Of a stretch of 64,000 nt of DNA, positions 30,336 through 40,022 are shown piece after piece. The notes below the pieces were generated by a model. That model worked only from the letters and a program-made list of their open reading frames with translations, was not told the origin of the DNA and made no database searches. Made by a program: the position numbers and the translations under genes. The DNA lies in NCBI GenBank assembly GCA_963701735.1, contig CAVPBI010000013.1:62001-126000 (forward strand), written 5' to 3'. Every line of letters starts with the position of its first letter. Position 1 is the stretch's first letter. The stretch comes from CAWABB01 sp963701735. Lineage in GTDB: Bacteria; Bacteroidota; Ignavibacteria; UBA10030; UBA6906.

Positions 30336-32046
30336 CTATGAAATGTTCCGTGACCGAAGCACGCGCCCGGGCAGCGCATCCTGCTGCCGGCCGTCGCGCA
30401 CGACGTCCACGCCGTTGACAATCACGTACGGCATCCCCGATGGAAACCTGTGCGGGTCCGTGTATGTCGCCTCGTCCCGCACGGTTGCGGGGTCGAACAG
30501 AACGATATCCGCCGCCTTCCCCTCCGCGATCACGCCCCTGTCGGACAGGCCGATCTTCTCCGCCGGGAGCGAGGTCATCTTCCTGATCATCTCGGGGAGC
30601 GGGATCGTTCGCCTCTCAAGCGCGTAGACACGGATCGCACGCGGAAAGGTTCCGTATGCCCTGGGATGCGGACGCGTCGGCGACGCCGGCGAATACGCAC
30701 CGCCATCGGACGCGACCATGGAGTTCCTCCATCGCAGGACCAGTTCCGTCCCGGCCTCGTCCATTCCGAATCCGACCATCCCGACCCCTGCGTTCTCCCT
30801 CACGAGAAGGTCGACGACAAACTCGAACGGGTCGACACCCTCCTGCCCGGAGATCTCTTTCACTGTCTTCCCGAGATACTTCTTGGATTCCTCGCCCCTG
30901 ACGCTCGAGATCATCACGGACTCCCACGACCCGAGCCCATCGACTTTCTTCAGCACCGCCGGACGCAGCGTCGCCAGCGTCGCCGGATCCTTCAGGCGGC
31001 CCACGAACCGTTCGTTCCCTCCGTCCCTGGATGCGATCGGAAAGAGGTTCTGCAACCCTGTGCTGAATGCGATGTAAGGGTACCTGTCCGCGTGCACCTC
31101 GAGCCCGGACGCGATCGCGGCGTCAAGCAGGTCCAGCGCCTGCTGTTGCTTCGGCCAGTTCACCCGGTTCTGAGCCTTCAGGTGCGACACCTGAAGACGC
31201 GCGCCCGATCCTTTGCAGATGGCAACCGCTTCTTCGATTGCTTCAAGGAGGCGATTGTCTTCGTTCCGCATGTGCGTCGCATACAACCGGCTGCGGCCCG
31301 GTATCGCCTTCATGACCTCGGCGAGCTCTTCCTGTGATGCAAAGCTCCCCGGCGTGTATTCCAGCCCGGTCGAGGCGCCCCAGCACCCCTGCTCGACGGC
31401 CAGCGCCACCGCGCGCTGCATCGCGCGAATCTCATCGCCCGTCGCAGGGCGGTCATCCATCCCCACCACGGCGCCACGAACGGTCCCGAGGCCGACCATC
31501 ATAACAATATTCTGGGCGGTCCTGTTCCTCTCCAGGAGCGCCAAAAAAGCCATCCATGTCCCTGTACGGGCACTCGTACCCGACATCATCCTTGAACGCC
31601 TCAAGGCGCTCCGCGAGCGTAGGGCCGCCCAGCGGGGCCGGCGAATCGCCGTCCTGCCCGCCGACTTCGGTCGTCACGCCCTGCATCACCTTGCTCTCGG
31701 CGCGGGGGAATCGGAGGAGAGATTCGTCGGTATGCGAGTGGATGTCAACGAAGCCGGGAACGACCGTGAGCCCGCGGGCGTCGATGACCCGCGCTGCGTT
31801 TGCCTCGGAAAGTTGCCCCACCGCAACAATTCTGTCTCCCCGGATGCCAACGTCCGCCAGCGCCGAATCCGCCCCCGTTCCATCGATAACACTGCCATTC
31901 CGGATCAGCAGGTCGAGCGAAGGGCGCGCGTCCACGGAAGATTGAGAACTGCCGCAGCCGGCAACGAGAGCACCGGCGCCCGCCGTCGCAAGGGCTGCAA
32001 GAAAACTGCGACGGGGAATCCGGGACGAATCTTGCGGAACTTCCAT
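30336..32046 (-). CDS. Exported N-acyl-D-amino-acid deacylase / D-aminoacylase family amidohydrolase (one frameshift)
   Basis: The N-terminus has a twin-arginine motif (RIPRRSFLAAL) and a lipobox-like VAGC, suggesting a folded, exported lipoprotein. The amidohydrolase core has LDLLIRNGSVIDGTG, metal-binding HSH in GFVDIHSHTDE, VMQGVTTEVGGQDG, His in YATHMRNED and in LQVSHLKAQN, and Asp in VASDGGAYSP. It ends with the family's C-terminal beta domain (GVIAEGKAADIVLFDP, YVIVNGVDVVRDG). It hydrolyses N-acyl-D-amino acids or related D-peptides; the specific substrate is not evident. The frame shifts near 31545. It is followed by the OmpP1-like barrel after 11 nt, perhaps a matching uptake porin. 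Confidence 0.84.
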
Positions 32047-32090
32047 GGATCCAATCTACGAAAAAACCGAAAGACTCACAAAGGGCATTT

Positions 32091-33992
32091 CTAGCGCATC
32101 AGGAGCATTTTTCGGGACTGCACCGTCCCCCCTGCTCTCAGCTGGTACATATACACTCCGCTGGCGGCCTCCCGCCCATTCCACGTCACCTCGTACGAGC
32201 CCGGCCCCATTCTCTCGTTCACCAGCACCGCCACCTCCCGGCCGAGCAGGTCGTACACCGTGAGCGTTGTGGGCTGCTCCTGTCCACCAGCATGCGAGCC
32301 GCGAGAGAGCCGGGGATCGACGATCGTGAACCGGATTTTCGTCTCCGGGTTGAACGGGTTTGGATAGTTCTGGTCCAGCCGGAACTCCGCCGGGAGCACG
32401 CGCTCTTCGTCGACGCCCGTCGTGGTGTTCATGACCGTGTATGCAGCCACCACCGAACCGAATTCATCCACGATGGCGAGCTGCACGGAGTCCTCCCCGA
32501 ACACGGTGACGCGCCCGAACGCATTGTTGAACTCGGACGAGGTCAATCCCTGTCCCCCCTGATTCCAGATGTTGATCCCGAAACTGTCCAGCAGGGCGAC
32601 GGTCTGAGAGTTGGTGATGTCCAGCCCCCCGGCCATGATCTCCGGCAGCCCCGCGTTCGCTCCGTCGTCGATCGCCGCGGTGTGCGAGTCGCCGCTCAGC
32701 ACGATCACGTTGGTGATACCGTTCTGCCTGATAAAATTGAGGAGCGTATCGGCATCCTCCAGAAAGCCGCACCACTTGTCGGCGAATTCGAACGCGGCGA
32801 ATATGCCCGTGGTCCCCGGAGGCAGCAGCGGTGACTGGACGGGAAAGGTCTGAAGAAACAACCCCGCTTCAATTCCCTGCACCTGTGCGCGGTTGAACGG
32901 CACGGAGCTCATCAGGAACTTCCATGTCGCCGTAGAGCTCCTCAGCTCCTCAAGCAGCCAGGTGAGCTGGTTGGGCCCGCTGCCCGGAGCGTCGTCCCTC
33001 CCGAGTATGGAGTGCCCTGCCGGCGGCGAGTTGCGCCAGAAGCCGGTGGCGTTGTCCTTGTAGAAGCCGGCCAGGTTCGGGGTTCGCTGGGAACGCAGGT
33101 CGAGGGCAAAGACGTCGACGTTGCCGTGCGTAAACTTGTGATAGATCCCGCGAGACTCGTTCACAAGCGGATAGGTCGGCATGTTCTCCCTGTACCCGCG
33201 AATCGCATTCTCGCGCCCGCCGGAAGGATTCGTCAGCTCGAGCGCAACAAAATCAGCACTGAGCGGATTCGGGCGGAAGGGGACGTAGAAACTTGAGGTC
33301 AGCGCGGACGCGTTGTTGTTCATGAAGTCGTGGTCGTCGTACACGTAGTCGACCGGAGCGGTGCTCAGCAGGGTGTCCATCAGATAGTCGCTGCTGAACC
33401 GCGACAGATAGGCCGCCTGAACCTTCGCGTAGTCAGCACTGAAGAAGGCACTGTCGAGAGGCGGCGGGTCACTGTCGGTCGAATCGGGGTATCCCCAATC
33501 GCCGAGCTGAAGAAAGAACCGGGGCTGCGCGCCGACTACCTGACGGTAGACGTTTCCCGGGGGTGTCGGCGACGGGAGGAGCGATCCGCTCTGCTGGCAG
33601 GAACCGAACCCGAACGTGAATGTGGAGACGGTGCCGGGGACAGGAAAGGTCTGGAAGGACTGCACGCGCGGCTGCGGGACGGACCGGATGGCCGCCCTGT
33701 AGTAGTAGCGGGTATCCGGCTGGAGTCCGGACACATCGACGAGGGCGGCGAAGTTCCCTTCGGCGGTCGTGAAGCGCGGCACGCCGGCGACCGGCGATCC
33801 GAAGGCGGGATCGGTGGAGAGCTCAACGGTGACCGTGTCGGATTCCGAGAGGCGAACCCAGAACCGGGCCGCGTTGTGGGTGACTCCGCCCACGGCCATG
33901 GTGTGGGTGACCTCCGCGCCGGGCGCAGGAAGAGACCACAGGAGTGTCACGAGGGCCCCAACCCCCCAGTGTCGGAAGCAACGACGTCGCAT
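32091..33992 (-). CDS. T9SS-exported PhoD-like metallophosphatase
   Basis: Signal peptide (MRRRCFRHWGVGALVTLLWSLPAPGAE), an N-terminal FN3-like PhoD domain (MAVGGVTHNAARFWVRL, VDVSGLQPDTRYYYRA), then the metallophosphatase core. Metal-site motifs are FGSCQQ, QLGDWGYP, YVYDDHDFMNN and VIVLSGDSHTAAI. A T9SS sorting domain ends it (LDQNYPNPFNPETKIRFTI, YMYQLRAGGTVQSRKMLLMR). It is about 634 residues from ATG 33992, and the frame is intact. PhoD enzymes are phosphodiesterases/alkaline phosphatases using Fe3+ and Ca2+; here probably surface-anchored for phosphate scavenging. No Pho-box-like repeat was recognised upstream. Confidence 0.92.
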   Translation of the reverse strand: MRRRCFRHWGVGALVTLLWSLPAPGAEVTHTMAVGGVTHNAARFWVRLSESDTVTVELSTDPAFGSPVAGVPRFTTAEGNFAALVDVSGLQPDTRYYYRAAIRSVPQPRVQSFQTFPVPGTVSTFTFGFGSCQQSGSLLPSPTPPGNVYRQVVGAQPRFFLQLGDWGYPDSTDSDPPPLDSAFFSADYAKVQAAYLSRFSSDYLMDTLLSTAPVDYVYDDHDFMNNNASALTSSFYVPFRPNPLSADFVALELTNPSGGRENAIRGYRENMPTYPLVNESRGIYHKFTHGNVDVFALDLRSQRTPNLAGFYKDNATGFWRNSPPAGHSILGRDDAPGSGPNQLTWLLEELRSSTATWKFLMSSVPFNRAQVQGIEAGLFLQTFPVQSPLLPPGTTGIFAAFEFADKWCGFLEDADTLLNFIRQNGITNVIVLSGDSHTAAIDDGANAGLPEIMAGGLDITNSQTVALLDSFGINIWNQGGQGLTSSEFNNAFGRVTVFGEDSVQLAIVDEFGSVVAAYTVMNTTTGVDEERVLPAEFRLDQNYPNPFNPETKIRFTIVDPRLSRGSHAGGQEQPTTLTVYDLLGREVAVLVNERMGPGSYEVTWNGREAASGVYMYQLRAGGTVQSRKMLLMR

Positions 33993-34097
33993 GCGCAGGT
34001 CCCCCGTATGAGGATACACGTATAACAGAAGAACAGTGCGTCAAAATGCTACTGAAACGAGCGGTGGGATGCAACTCTCGGGAGGCCGGATCGACGT

Positions 34098-34442
34098 TCA
34101 GTTATGGCCCACCGGCCCGATCCGATGAACATGCACGGGGCGCCTCCCCTCGGTGTCGGGCGGCTCGAGAATGAAGACGAGGAATTCGTTCGCGGTGTCG
34201 ATCTGGCCCTCAAGCTCCCTGTACCCATCCTCCGTACTTCCTTGATCGCGCAGATACGCTCCAAGCCGGGAGCCCGGCCAGAACTCAAAGCGGACCTCCT
34301 TCATGTCATCGCTCGATACGTAGGTATCCGGAAGGAATGCGAACACGCCCGTTTCGCCTGCAAGCTCAACCGAACGCTTCCAGACGTCCAGGAGCAACCC
34401 GTGCTCCTTATAGAGAGAAGTCAGGAGTTCAGGATAGGTCAT
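34098..34442 (-). CDS. Conserved-looking hypothetical protein, 114 residues
   Basis: I do not recognise the family. The protein is soluble, without signal peptide or membrane segment, acidic in the middle, and rich in aromatic residues (VRFEFWPGSRLGAYLRDQG, NEFLVFILEPPD). Its start codon overlaps the stop of the metallo-beta-lactamase-fold gene by 4 nt (ATGA at 34439-34442), good evidence that it is a real, translationally coupled gene. The frame is intact. Confidence 0.65.
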   Translation of the reverse strand: MTYPELLTSLYKEHGLLLDVWKRSVELAGETGVFAFLPDTYVSSDDMKEVRFEFWPGSRLGAYLRDQGSTEDGYRELEGQIDTANEFLVFILEPPDTEGRRPVHVHRIGPVGHN

Positions 34443-35317
34443 CGCTTCGCACCCACCACCGCCGACGGACGGTCCTTAAAGCTCTCGATGACGGCCACGC
34501 CCCCGGCGGATTCCCGCGTCAGAGCGCCGCCGGCCGTGCGGACCGCCAGCGGGTTCGTATTGCATTCCTGGCTGATGTGCGCGAGGACCACCGTGGTCGG
34601 AAGCACGGTGCTGCGCCGCAGCACAGCGGTCAGCAGCTCTGCGCACTGATCGTTCGAGAGGTGGCCGCGTTCCCGGATCCGCCGCTTGAGCCACTCGGGC
34701 CGGCCGGACCGCTCCAGCATCTCCGGATCGTGATTCGATTCGATGACAATCGTCTGGGCGCCGGCGAAATGGCGCACGAGGCGCTCCAGAGGAAAGCCGA
34801 CGTCGGTGGCAAACGCGACTTTTGCATCGCCTTCTACGAGCGAGTATCCGAAGCATCCGCCGGGGGAATCGTGGGGCACCTCGAATGCCTCGACACCGAA
34901 CGAGCCGATCATCGGATCGCCCGACCCGAGGGTCCGGAGCAACCCTTTCCTCAAGGCCACGGCCCCGGCGTGATACTGACGCGTGAGTGGACCGCGGATG
35001 GGAGCCGGGCAGTAGATGGGCACGCCGGCCTCGGTCAGGGCCGTAATCGCCTCGTCGTTCAGATGGTCGCCGTGGGTGTGCGTGATGAGAACCCCCGCCA
35101 GGTCCGCCATCTCAAGCCCATGGGCGTTCAAGCCGCGGGCGATGTACTTCGGGCTGAATCCGCAGTCGATCAGTATTCCGTTGCGCAATCCACGGATGAG
35201 CGTACAGTTCCCCGCACTCGAGCTGCCCAGGACCTGCACGGTGATCCCTCCCGCGGGGTCAAAAGGTATGCTGAGCTGGTGAGTCATCTCGATTGGCTGG
35301 GACGCGTGTGGCCTCAT
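34439..35317 (-). CDS. Metallo-beta-lactamase-fold hydrolase, YycJ/WalJ-like
   Basis: The N-terminal strand VQVLGSSSAGNCTLI and GILIDCGFSPKYIARGL are typical of the YycJ branch. The metal motif THTHGDHLND (HxHxDH) is intact, and further ligands are likely in VPHDSPG, FATDVG and VVLAHISQECN. YycJ-type proteins are cytoplasmic nucleases or phosphodiesterases linked to DNA repair or cell-wall regulation. The start is uncertain: ATG 35317 (with GAGA 4-7 nt ahead) or ATG 35287 (poor ribosome site, closer to the domain). It overlaps the hypothetical gene downstream by 4 nt. Confidence 0.85.
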   Translation of the reverse strand: MRPHASQPIEMTHQLSIPFDPAGGITVQVLGSSSAGNCTLIRGLRNGILIDCGFSPKYIARGLNAHGLEMADLAGVLITHTHGDHLNDEAITALTEAGVPIYCPAPIRGPLTRQYHAGAVALRKGLLRTLGSGDPMIGSFGVEAFEVPHDSPGGCFGYSLVEGDAKVAFATDVGFPLERLVRHFAGAQTIVIESNHDPEMLERSGRPEWLKRRIRERGHLSNDQCAELLTAVLRRSTVLPTTVVLAHISQECNTNPLAVRTAGGALTRESAGGVAVIESFKDRPSAVVGAKR

Positions 35318-35420
35318 GCTTCTCAATCTACCGCCTCCGGGACATCGAAGCAACGAGAAATGCGGAGCGCCCGGAGACCGGGTGACCGGCCGCCGGGCGC
35401 AGCATGCAGACCATGACCGC

Positions 35421-35438
35421 AGTCGCCTGCGGGCGACT
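35421..35438 (-). terminator. Weak hairpin after the cytochrome c gene
   Basis: 7-bp perfect stem AGTCGCC / GGCGACT with a 4-nt loop, 8 nt past the cytochrome stop codon on the minus strand. No T-tract follows, so termination here would be inefficient or Rho-assisted. Confidence 0.35.
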
Positions 35439-35446
35439 TGCAGCAA

Positions 35447-36019
35447 TCAGTGTTTGGGCGGAATCGGATCGGGGACCTTGTTCTGAACCGGCTTGAGTGA
35501 CATGAGATATGCGTACACGTCCTTCAAGTCCTGATCCGTCTTCCGGGCAAACACCTCCCAAGGCATGGGCGGGAGAATCGGCCGCCCGGCGCCCAGGTGC
35601 TTCCCTTTCCTTATGGAGTCAATGAACATCTGCTCCGTCCATGCGCCGATCCCCGTCCCGGGATCAGGGGTAAGATTCGCAGCAAAAGAGACACCCCAGG
35701 GGCCTGCCCACGCGGTCAGGTCGGGTGACGCGAGCGCCCCCCATTTCCCCTGGCCCAGAACGCCTTCGGGGACATCGGGAACCTTCGTGCTCGCTTGATG
35801 ACCCGAGAGAGCCAGCGTGGGGTGCTCGACCGGACCCTGCGGCCCCATCACCTTCGGCGAATGGCAGTCGCCGCACCCGCCGGTCTGGACGATATATTTC
35901 CCTCGATCGACACTCGCCTTCGAGGCCTTCGTCCCCTGCGCATGGGCGGGCGATGATGCGATGAGCAGACAGCATGCCACCGCAGCGAGAGTGAACCATG
36001 CAAGCGATCGTGAGAGCAT
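35447..36019 (-). CDS. Exported monohaem cytochrome c
   Basis: Signal peptide (LSRSLAWFTLAAVACCLLIASSPAHAQ) and one haem-attachment motif CGDCH (GGCGDCHSPKVMGP). Met in ILPPMPWEVFA is the probable axial ligand. The C-terminal helix DLKDVYAYLMSLKPVQNKVPDP is typical of small class-I cytochromes next to alcohol/aldehyde dehydrogenases or oxidases. Two adjacent ATGs (36022 and 36019) follow GGAGGT (36027-36032); 36019 gives the better 7-nt spacing. It probably carries electrons in the periplasm; the redox partner is not in this window. Confidence 0.9.
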   Translation of the reverse strand: MLSRSLAWFTLAAVACCLLIASSPAHAQGTKASKASVDRGKYIVQTGGCGDCHSPKVMGPQGPVEHPTLALSGHQASTKVPDVPEGVLGQGKWGALASPDLTAWAGPWGVSFAANLTPDPGTGIGAWTEQMFIDSIRKGKHLGAGRPILPPMPWEVFARKTDQDLKDVYAYLMSLKPVQNKVPDPIPPKH

Positions 36020-36022
36020 CAT

Positions 36023-36412
36023 TGCGACCTCCTTCTGATGGTTGTGAGATGTGAGAACAGCAAACAACATTGAGAAGAGGATAGCGTGATTGCGATGTCG
36101 GGGATCGGGGGATAGACCGCTGAAACGGGATAGGACCAGGCCACGACAATCCGGGCGCGCGGGCATGGACGGAGCGAGGTGATGAGCTGGAGGACAGGGA
36201 ACCATCCCGCACCGCAGCGGCGGGGAGCTGCTCCGGAGTGACGGTCGCTTCGGGCTTCGGCGGAAATGCAGGCACGGTCGCAGGCACAATCGCATGTGCC
36301 AGCATCCGCACGGCGAGCGCGGGGGGACGCATCAGTCCTCCATCTCAGAGTTGAAAAGAACAGACGTTACGTGTGCTACTGTACGAACTGCCGCCCGGGA
36401 AGTCGCAGGGCC
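36023..36412. other. 390-nt gap between cytochrome c and MscS genes
   Basis: It holds the cytochrome ribosome site at 36027-36032. On the minus strand an ATG at 36332 is preceded 3 nt earlier by GGAGGA, but the peptide that follows is low-complexity, overlaps the cytochrome gene and resembles nothing I know. No promoter, RNA or repeat could be supported. Confidence 0.4.
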
Positions 36413-38029
36413 TCAGACATCGGCACCCGGCTCCCCGGGCTTGGGGGCCGGCGGAGCGTACCACTGCTCCTTCGGAACAACCGTCACAGCTTCCCGGTCC
36501 GCTTCGTAATTCGGAGACATGATCTGGACGCCGTGCTCGTTGAATGCGTCCTGGATGTTCTTGTGCAGGTCGGAGTAGATCCGCACCATCCGATCAGGAC
36601 GCCGGGTGTACACGTTCAGCTCATACGTCACATAGAAGTCGTCGAGGGATCTCTGGAGTACAAACGGCTCCGGCTCCTGAAGCACGTCGGGCGTTCGCGC
36701 GGCGGCCTGCCGGAGCATTGCGTGCACCTGCCGCCACGGCGCATCGTAACCGATCGTCACCGATGTCGGCAGAATCAGCTTCCCCTCCGCAGCCTGTGAC
36801 GAGAAGTTCGTCACGTGTCCACTCAGTACCGTGGCGTTGGGAATCGTCACCTCAACGTTCTTCGGCGTCTTGACCCTCGTGATGAGAAGCGTCGTGTCCA
36901 TCACCCTTCCGGCCGTGTCACCGATCTTCACGATATCACCAACCTTGAACCCGCGCATGTATGTGAGAATGACGCCGGCCACAACGTTCGCCACCGCGGA
37001 TGTCGACCCGAGAGAGAACAGGATGCCCACGAAGATGGAGATACCCTGGAATGCGGGGGAACTGGAGCCGGGGATGTATGGGAATGCGACCACGGCCGCA
37101 AAGGCGATCACGAGCACGCGGACGATCTTGTACGTCGGGTTGGCCCAATCCTGGTAGAAGCCCGGAAGCGTGACTCTTCCGACTCCGATTTCTCGAAAGA
37201 AGAGGCGCAGTCCCCGAAGCATATACCGCACGATGACAACCAGAACCGCAAGGAAGAAGAGGTTGGGGAGATACGCAACAAACCCTTCCCACAATACCTT
37301 GAGGGGCGAAATGATCAGATCGAGGAGTTGTACGGCAATCCCCCGGGTCCACGGGAATCTCGTCAGAACAAAGCCGACGTACAGGTACGCAAGGATCGCA
37401 GCGAGCGCCCACCTGACCAGCCCGACGATGCTGATGACCCCGGCTTGAAGCCACTCAAGGCGGATGACCTTCTTCGCCCCGCTCTCCACCGCCGCCTCCC
37501 CCCCCGCAATCCATCTCTGCACCCAGCGCCTGCCGCGCGCCAGCAGCCACAGGAGCACGATGAAAACCGCGGTCGCCCCGAGGGTTTCGAGCGCACCCGT
37601 CAGGAGCGATGTCGACGACCGCGCCTCACGATAGGCATCGACCGCGCGGCGTATTGCAGCGACATACTGGCTTGCAAGAGAGTCCCGGCTGACCCCCACG
37701 AGCATCGCGTCCACGTCGTAGACTCCCATGACAAACCGATCCGTCGCGAGAATCTCGGTCGCGTCTGGCCGGGAGTCTGCGACGACATCTTCGGCCCGGA
37801 TCGTATAGGATTCAGCGAGAGCGATAATTCTGTCCGTGACGCCATCGGCGCGCTGCTCCACCGACATGCCGCGAGACGTAGCCCGGATGACGAACAACGT
37901 GTCTCCTTCGACGACCACGGGCGCAGCGCCAGAGGTATCGACGGCAACTCTCTGGACAACTCCGTCCTGGGCGAGCGCGACAATAGACCATATCGCAAGC
38001 ATGATCGGAACGGCGAGCAATCGAACCAT
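36413..38029 (-). CDS. MscS-type mechanosensitive channel
   Basis: 538 residues, frame intact. Signal peptide (to ALAQ), a periplasmic domain of about 130 residues, then five or more membrane helices. The pore helix and beta domain are clear: FSLGSTSAVANVVAGVILTYMRGFKVGDIVKIGDTAGRV, VTIPNATVLSGHVTNFS, and the C-terminal alpha/beta domain. It acts as an osmotic safety valve in the inner membrane. The extended N-terminus places it in the larger MscK/YbdG-like size range rather than the 280-residue MscS. Upstream is the acyltransferase gene with a 53-nt gap, possibly the same transcript. Confidence 0.93.
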   Translation of the reverse strand: MVRLLAVPIMLAIWSIVALAQDGVVQRVAVDTSGAAPVVVEGDTLFVIRATSRGMSVEQRADGVTDRIIALAESYTIRAEDVVADSRPDATEILATDRFVMGVYDVDAMLVGVSRDSLASQYVAAIRRAVDAYREARSSTSLLTGALETLGATAVFIVLLWLLARGRRWVQRWIAGGEAAVESGAKKVIRLEWLQAGVISIVGLVRWALAAILAYLYVGFVLTRFPWTRGIAVQLLDLIISPLKVLWEGFVAYLPNLFFLAVLVVIVRYMLRGLRLFFREIGVGRVTLPGFYQDWANPTYKIVRVLVIAFAAVVAFPYIPGSSSPAFQGISIFVGILFSLGSTSAVANVVAGVILTYMRGFKVGDIVKIGDTAGRVMDTTLLITRVKTPKNVEVTIPNATVLSGHVTNFSSQAAEGKLILPTSVTIGYDAPWRQVHAMLRQAAARTPDVLQEPEPFVLQRSLDDFYVTYELNVYTRRPDRMVRIYSDLHKNIQDAFNEHGVQIMSPNYEADREAVTVVPKEQWYAPPAPKPGEPGADV

Positions 38030-38082
38030 GGGATACTCTCGTCCTTGTCTTACGTCACCGACGAACGCCGGTCGGGTTCACA

Positions 38083-38832
38083 TCAATCGGACTTGACATC
38101 GCTCTGCGGCTGTAGCACGGAGGCGCCCTCGTCCCGCTTCACCGGGGGCGGCATATAGCCCACGACCGAGCCCGACCGAATCCGGGCGAGATACGGCGAA
38201 AGCGTCGTCCCGGGCAGCGTCCGGACGTTGTCCTCCATCAGGATCGGCCCGATCCCCGTGCCGGCCCCGATCGTGCAGTGCGAGCCGATCTCGATCAGAC
38301 CGTACCGGAACGTCCCGCACCCGTCGTACGCGTGCACGGTCGCCCGCGTGAATGCGCCGAGCAGCGTATGATCCCCGATGAAAATGAGCTCTGGCCGGAA
38401 ATGATCCAGCCAGGCCATCTGCATGATTTCGGTGTTCTTGCCGATGTGGACGCCCATCACCCGGTACAGCCTGTTCTTCAGCGGTGAACCCCTCATGAAG
38501 AAGGAGATAGCCACCAGGACAAGCAGCAGCATCTTACGCCCGACGGGGAGATTGAGATCCCTCCAGTTGATGGCGTTGGGCTCTTCGGGAGCCCCGAGGC
38601 CGGCAATCGTATAGTGCCGGGCGCCCCCGGCCAGAAACGCGTCAAGCCGCGTGCGACCTTCGGGCGTATCCGGATTGAGCTCCGTCACCGGGAACCCCTT
38701 CCCTTTCGCCGTCTTGCTGATTCTGATCTCGCGGCCATTCCGTCGGCCGAGCTTGATGGCCCGCCTGACGATTTGCGTGGTCACGTCGCGCATCACCGTT
38801 TCCGGCGTGGGCGGCTGAGGGAGGGGTTTCAT
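38083..38832 (-). CDS. Left-handed beta-helix (hexapeptide) acyltransferase
   Basis: About 249 residues. One hydrophobic segment (MLLLVLVAISFFM) is followed by hexapeptide repeats: VMGVHIGKNTEI, LIFIGDHTLLGAFTRATVH, GLIEIGSHCTIGAGTGIGPI. It probably acetylates a sugar or lipid at the membrane face. ATG 38832 was chosen; the open frame upstream runs into the terminator of the previous gene. The frame is intact. Substrate unknown. Confidence 0.75.
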   Translation of the reverse strand: MKPLPQPPTPETVMRDVTTQIVRRAIKLGRRNGREIRISKTAKGKGFPVTELNPDTPEGRTRLDAFLAGGARHYTIAGLGAPEEPNAINWRDLNLPVGRKMLLLVLVAISFFMRGSPLKNRLYRVMGVHIGKNTEIMQMAWLDHFRPELIFIGDHTLLGAFTRATVHAYDGCGTFRYGLIEIGSHCTIGAGTGIGPILMEDNVRTLPGTTLSPYLARIRSGSVVGYMPPPVKRDEGASVLQPQSDVKSD

Positions 38833-38929
38833 CGTGGCGTCATGACCGCCGGCGCCTGGGGCGGCACCGCGGGTCACGTCCTGGTCTGTGCGGAATGGGA
38901 GATCGAAAACCGACGCGAAACACAGAAGC

Positions 38930-38959
38930 CCCGCCCGTCCCCGGAAGGGAACGGGCGGG
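38930..38959 (-). terminator. Terminator after the small T9SS protein gene
   Basis: 13-bp stem CCCGCCCGTCCCC / GGGAACGGGCGGG (one G-U pair) with a 4-nt loop, 9 nt past the stop codon at 38968 on the minus strand. It is followed by a moderately T-rich tail (CTTCTGTGTTTC). Confidence 0.78.
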
Positions 38960-38967
38960 CACACGCA

Positions 38968-39831
38968 TCATTTCATCAGAATCATCCGCTTCACCGACAC
39001 GTTCCCGCCCGCGCTGAGGCGGTAGAGATACATCCCCGACGGCAGCGTGGACGCGTCAAACCTCGACCGGTATGTGCCGGCCTCCTGTCTGGCGTCAACG
39101 AGGCTGGCGACACGCTCGCCGAGCGCGTTGAAGACTTCCAGACGCACCTGGCTTGCTTCGGGCAGCGCATACTCGATTGTGGTGGACGGGTTGAACGGAT
39201 TGGGGTAGTTCTGGTTCAGCGCGAACACCGCCGGCACGCTGTTGTCGATCGCGACGGAGGTCGCCACGCCGAAGAACGACACATCGTCGAGGATGAACGA
39301 CGACCCGAGCGTCGGCTGGCCTTCCGTGCCGGTGCCGATGATCGTGAAGTAGATGTAGGCGGAGTCCGGCGTCCCTCCAAAGAATACCTCGATCGGCAGA
39401 TCGAGCAGGGTGAACGAACCCGCGGGAGCCACGATCTCGGTGTCCGCGGCAGCCACCGGGCTGAAATTGTCGTAGAAGATCACGACGACGGCGAGCACGT
39501 CTCCGCCCTGTGGCGCGAATTGATAGTACGCCTGCAGGCGCTGCGGCACCTCGGTATACGGGAAGATCGATGTGAGATTCGCCGGCCAGGTTGTGCTGAA
39601 CGCGGAAACGACTTCTCCTCGCGCCGCGAACGATCCTGAGCGCCGGGTGCCCGAAGCCGTCACGGTGGTGGCAATCGTGGGAACATTGGACGTGATCCAG
39701 CCATCGGGGTTGCCGTTGGTCCAGGCTTCAAACCCCGGGTTCGGGATCTGGGCTGTGCTTTGGCCTGGCACGACCATGGACACCAACATCGCCATCGACA
39801 ACGCTCCAACACATGCAAACAAGAGACGCAT
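38968..39831 (-). CDS. Small T9SS-sorted surface protein
   Basis: 287 residues from ATG 39831, which has GGAGG 7 nt ahead. A signal peptide is followed by a single jelly-roll-like domain (IPNPGFEAWTNGNPDGWITSN, LDDVSFFG), the pattern of PCMD/CBM-like modules. A complete T9SS domain ends it (LNQNYPNPFNPSTTIEYALP, LYRLSAGGNVSVKRMILMK). No catalytic residues are recognisable. It has its own promoter and terminator, so it is monocistronic. Probable role: surface-attached binding protein; ligand unknown. Confidence 0.83.
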   Translation of the reverse strand: MRLLFACVGALSMAMLVSMVVPGQSTAQIPNPGFEAWTNGNPDGWITSNVPTIATTVTASGTRRSGSFAARGEVVSAFSTTWPANLTSIFPYTEVPQRLQAYYQFAPQGGDVLAVVVIFYDNFSPVAAADTEIVAPAGSFTLLDLPIEVFFGGTPDSAYIYFTIIGTGTEGQPTLGSSFILDDVSFFGVATSVAIDNSVPAVFALNQNYPNPFNPSTTIEYALPEASQVRLEVFNALGERVASLVDARQEAGTYRSRFDASTLPSGMYLYRLSAGGNVSVKRMILMK

Positions 39832-39885
39832 AGCAACCCTCCAGATGGTGTTCATTGGACCCTGCGGGCAGGGAATAGATCTTAA

Positions 39886-39914
39886 ATTGTACCGGAATTG
39901 CCGGTCCGATGCAA
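39886..39914 (-). promoter_or_regulatory. Sigma-70-type promoter of the small T9SS gene
   Basis: Minus strand TTGCAT (39909-39914), 17-nt spacer, TACAAT (39886-39891), about 55 nt upstream of ATG 39831. Good match to the general -35/-10 consensus. Confidence 0.7.
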
Positions 39915-40022
39915 GCGACCGACCGGGAATTGTACGGCGGAGCTATATGGTGGTCCGGGCGTGAGGTGGCGCGGCGGGATTTCCGACACGGCCTGGAGGG
40001 ACAATGGAGAAAGGTCTGATCT

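Noticed and set aside
32047..32090. Terminator between the PhoD and deacylase genes
   Set aside because: The minus strand has a six-T run but no stable stem ahead of it.
35664..36332. Minus-strand frame overlapping the cytochrome c gene with a GGAGGA before its ATG
   Set aside because: Spacing to the ATG is only 3 nt, the peptide is Pro/Ser-rich without family resemblance, and it overlaps a clear cytochrome gene in another frame.
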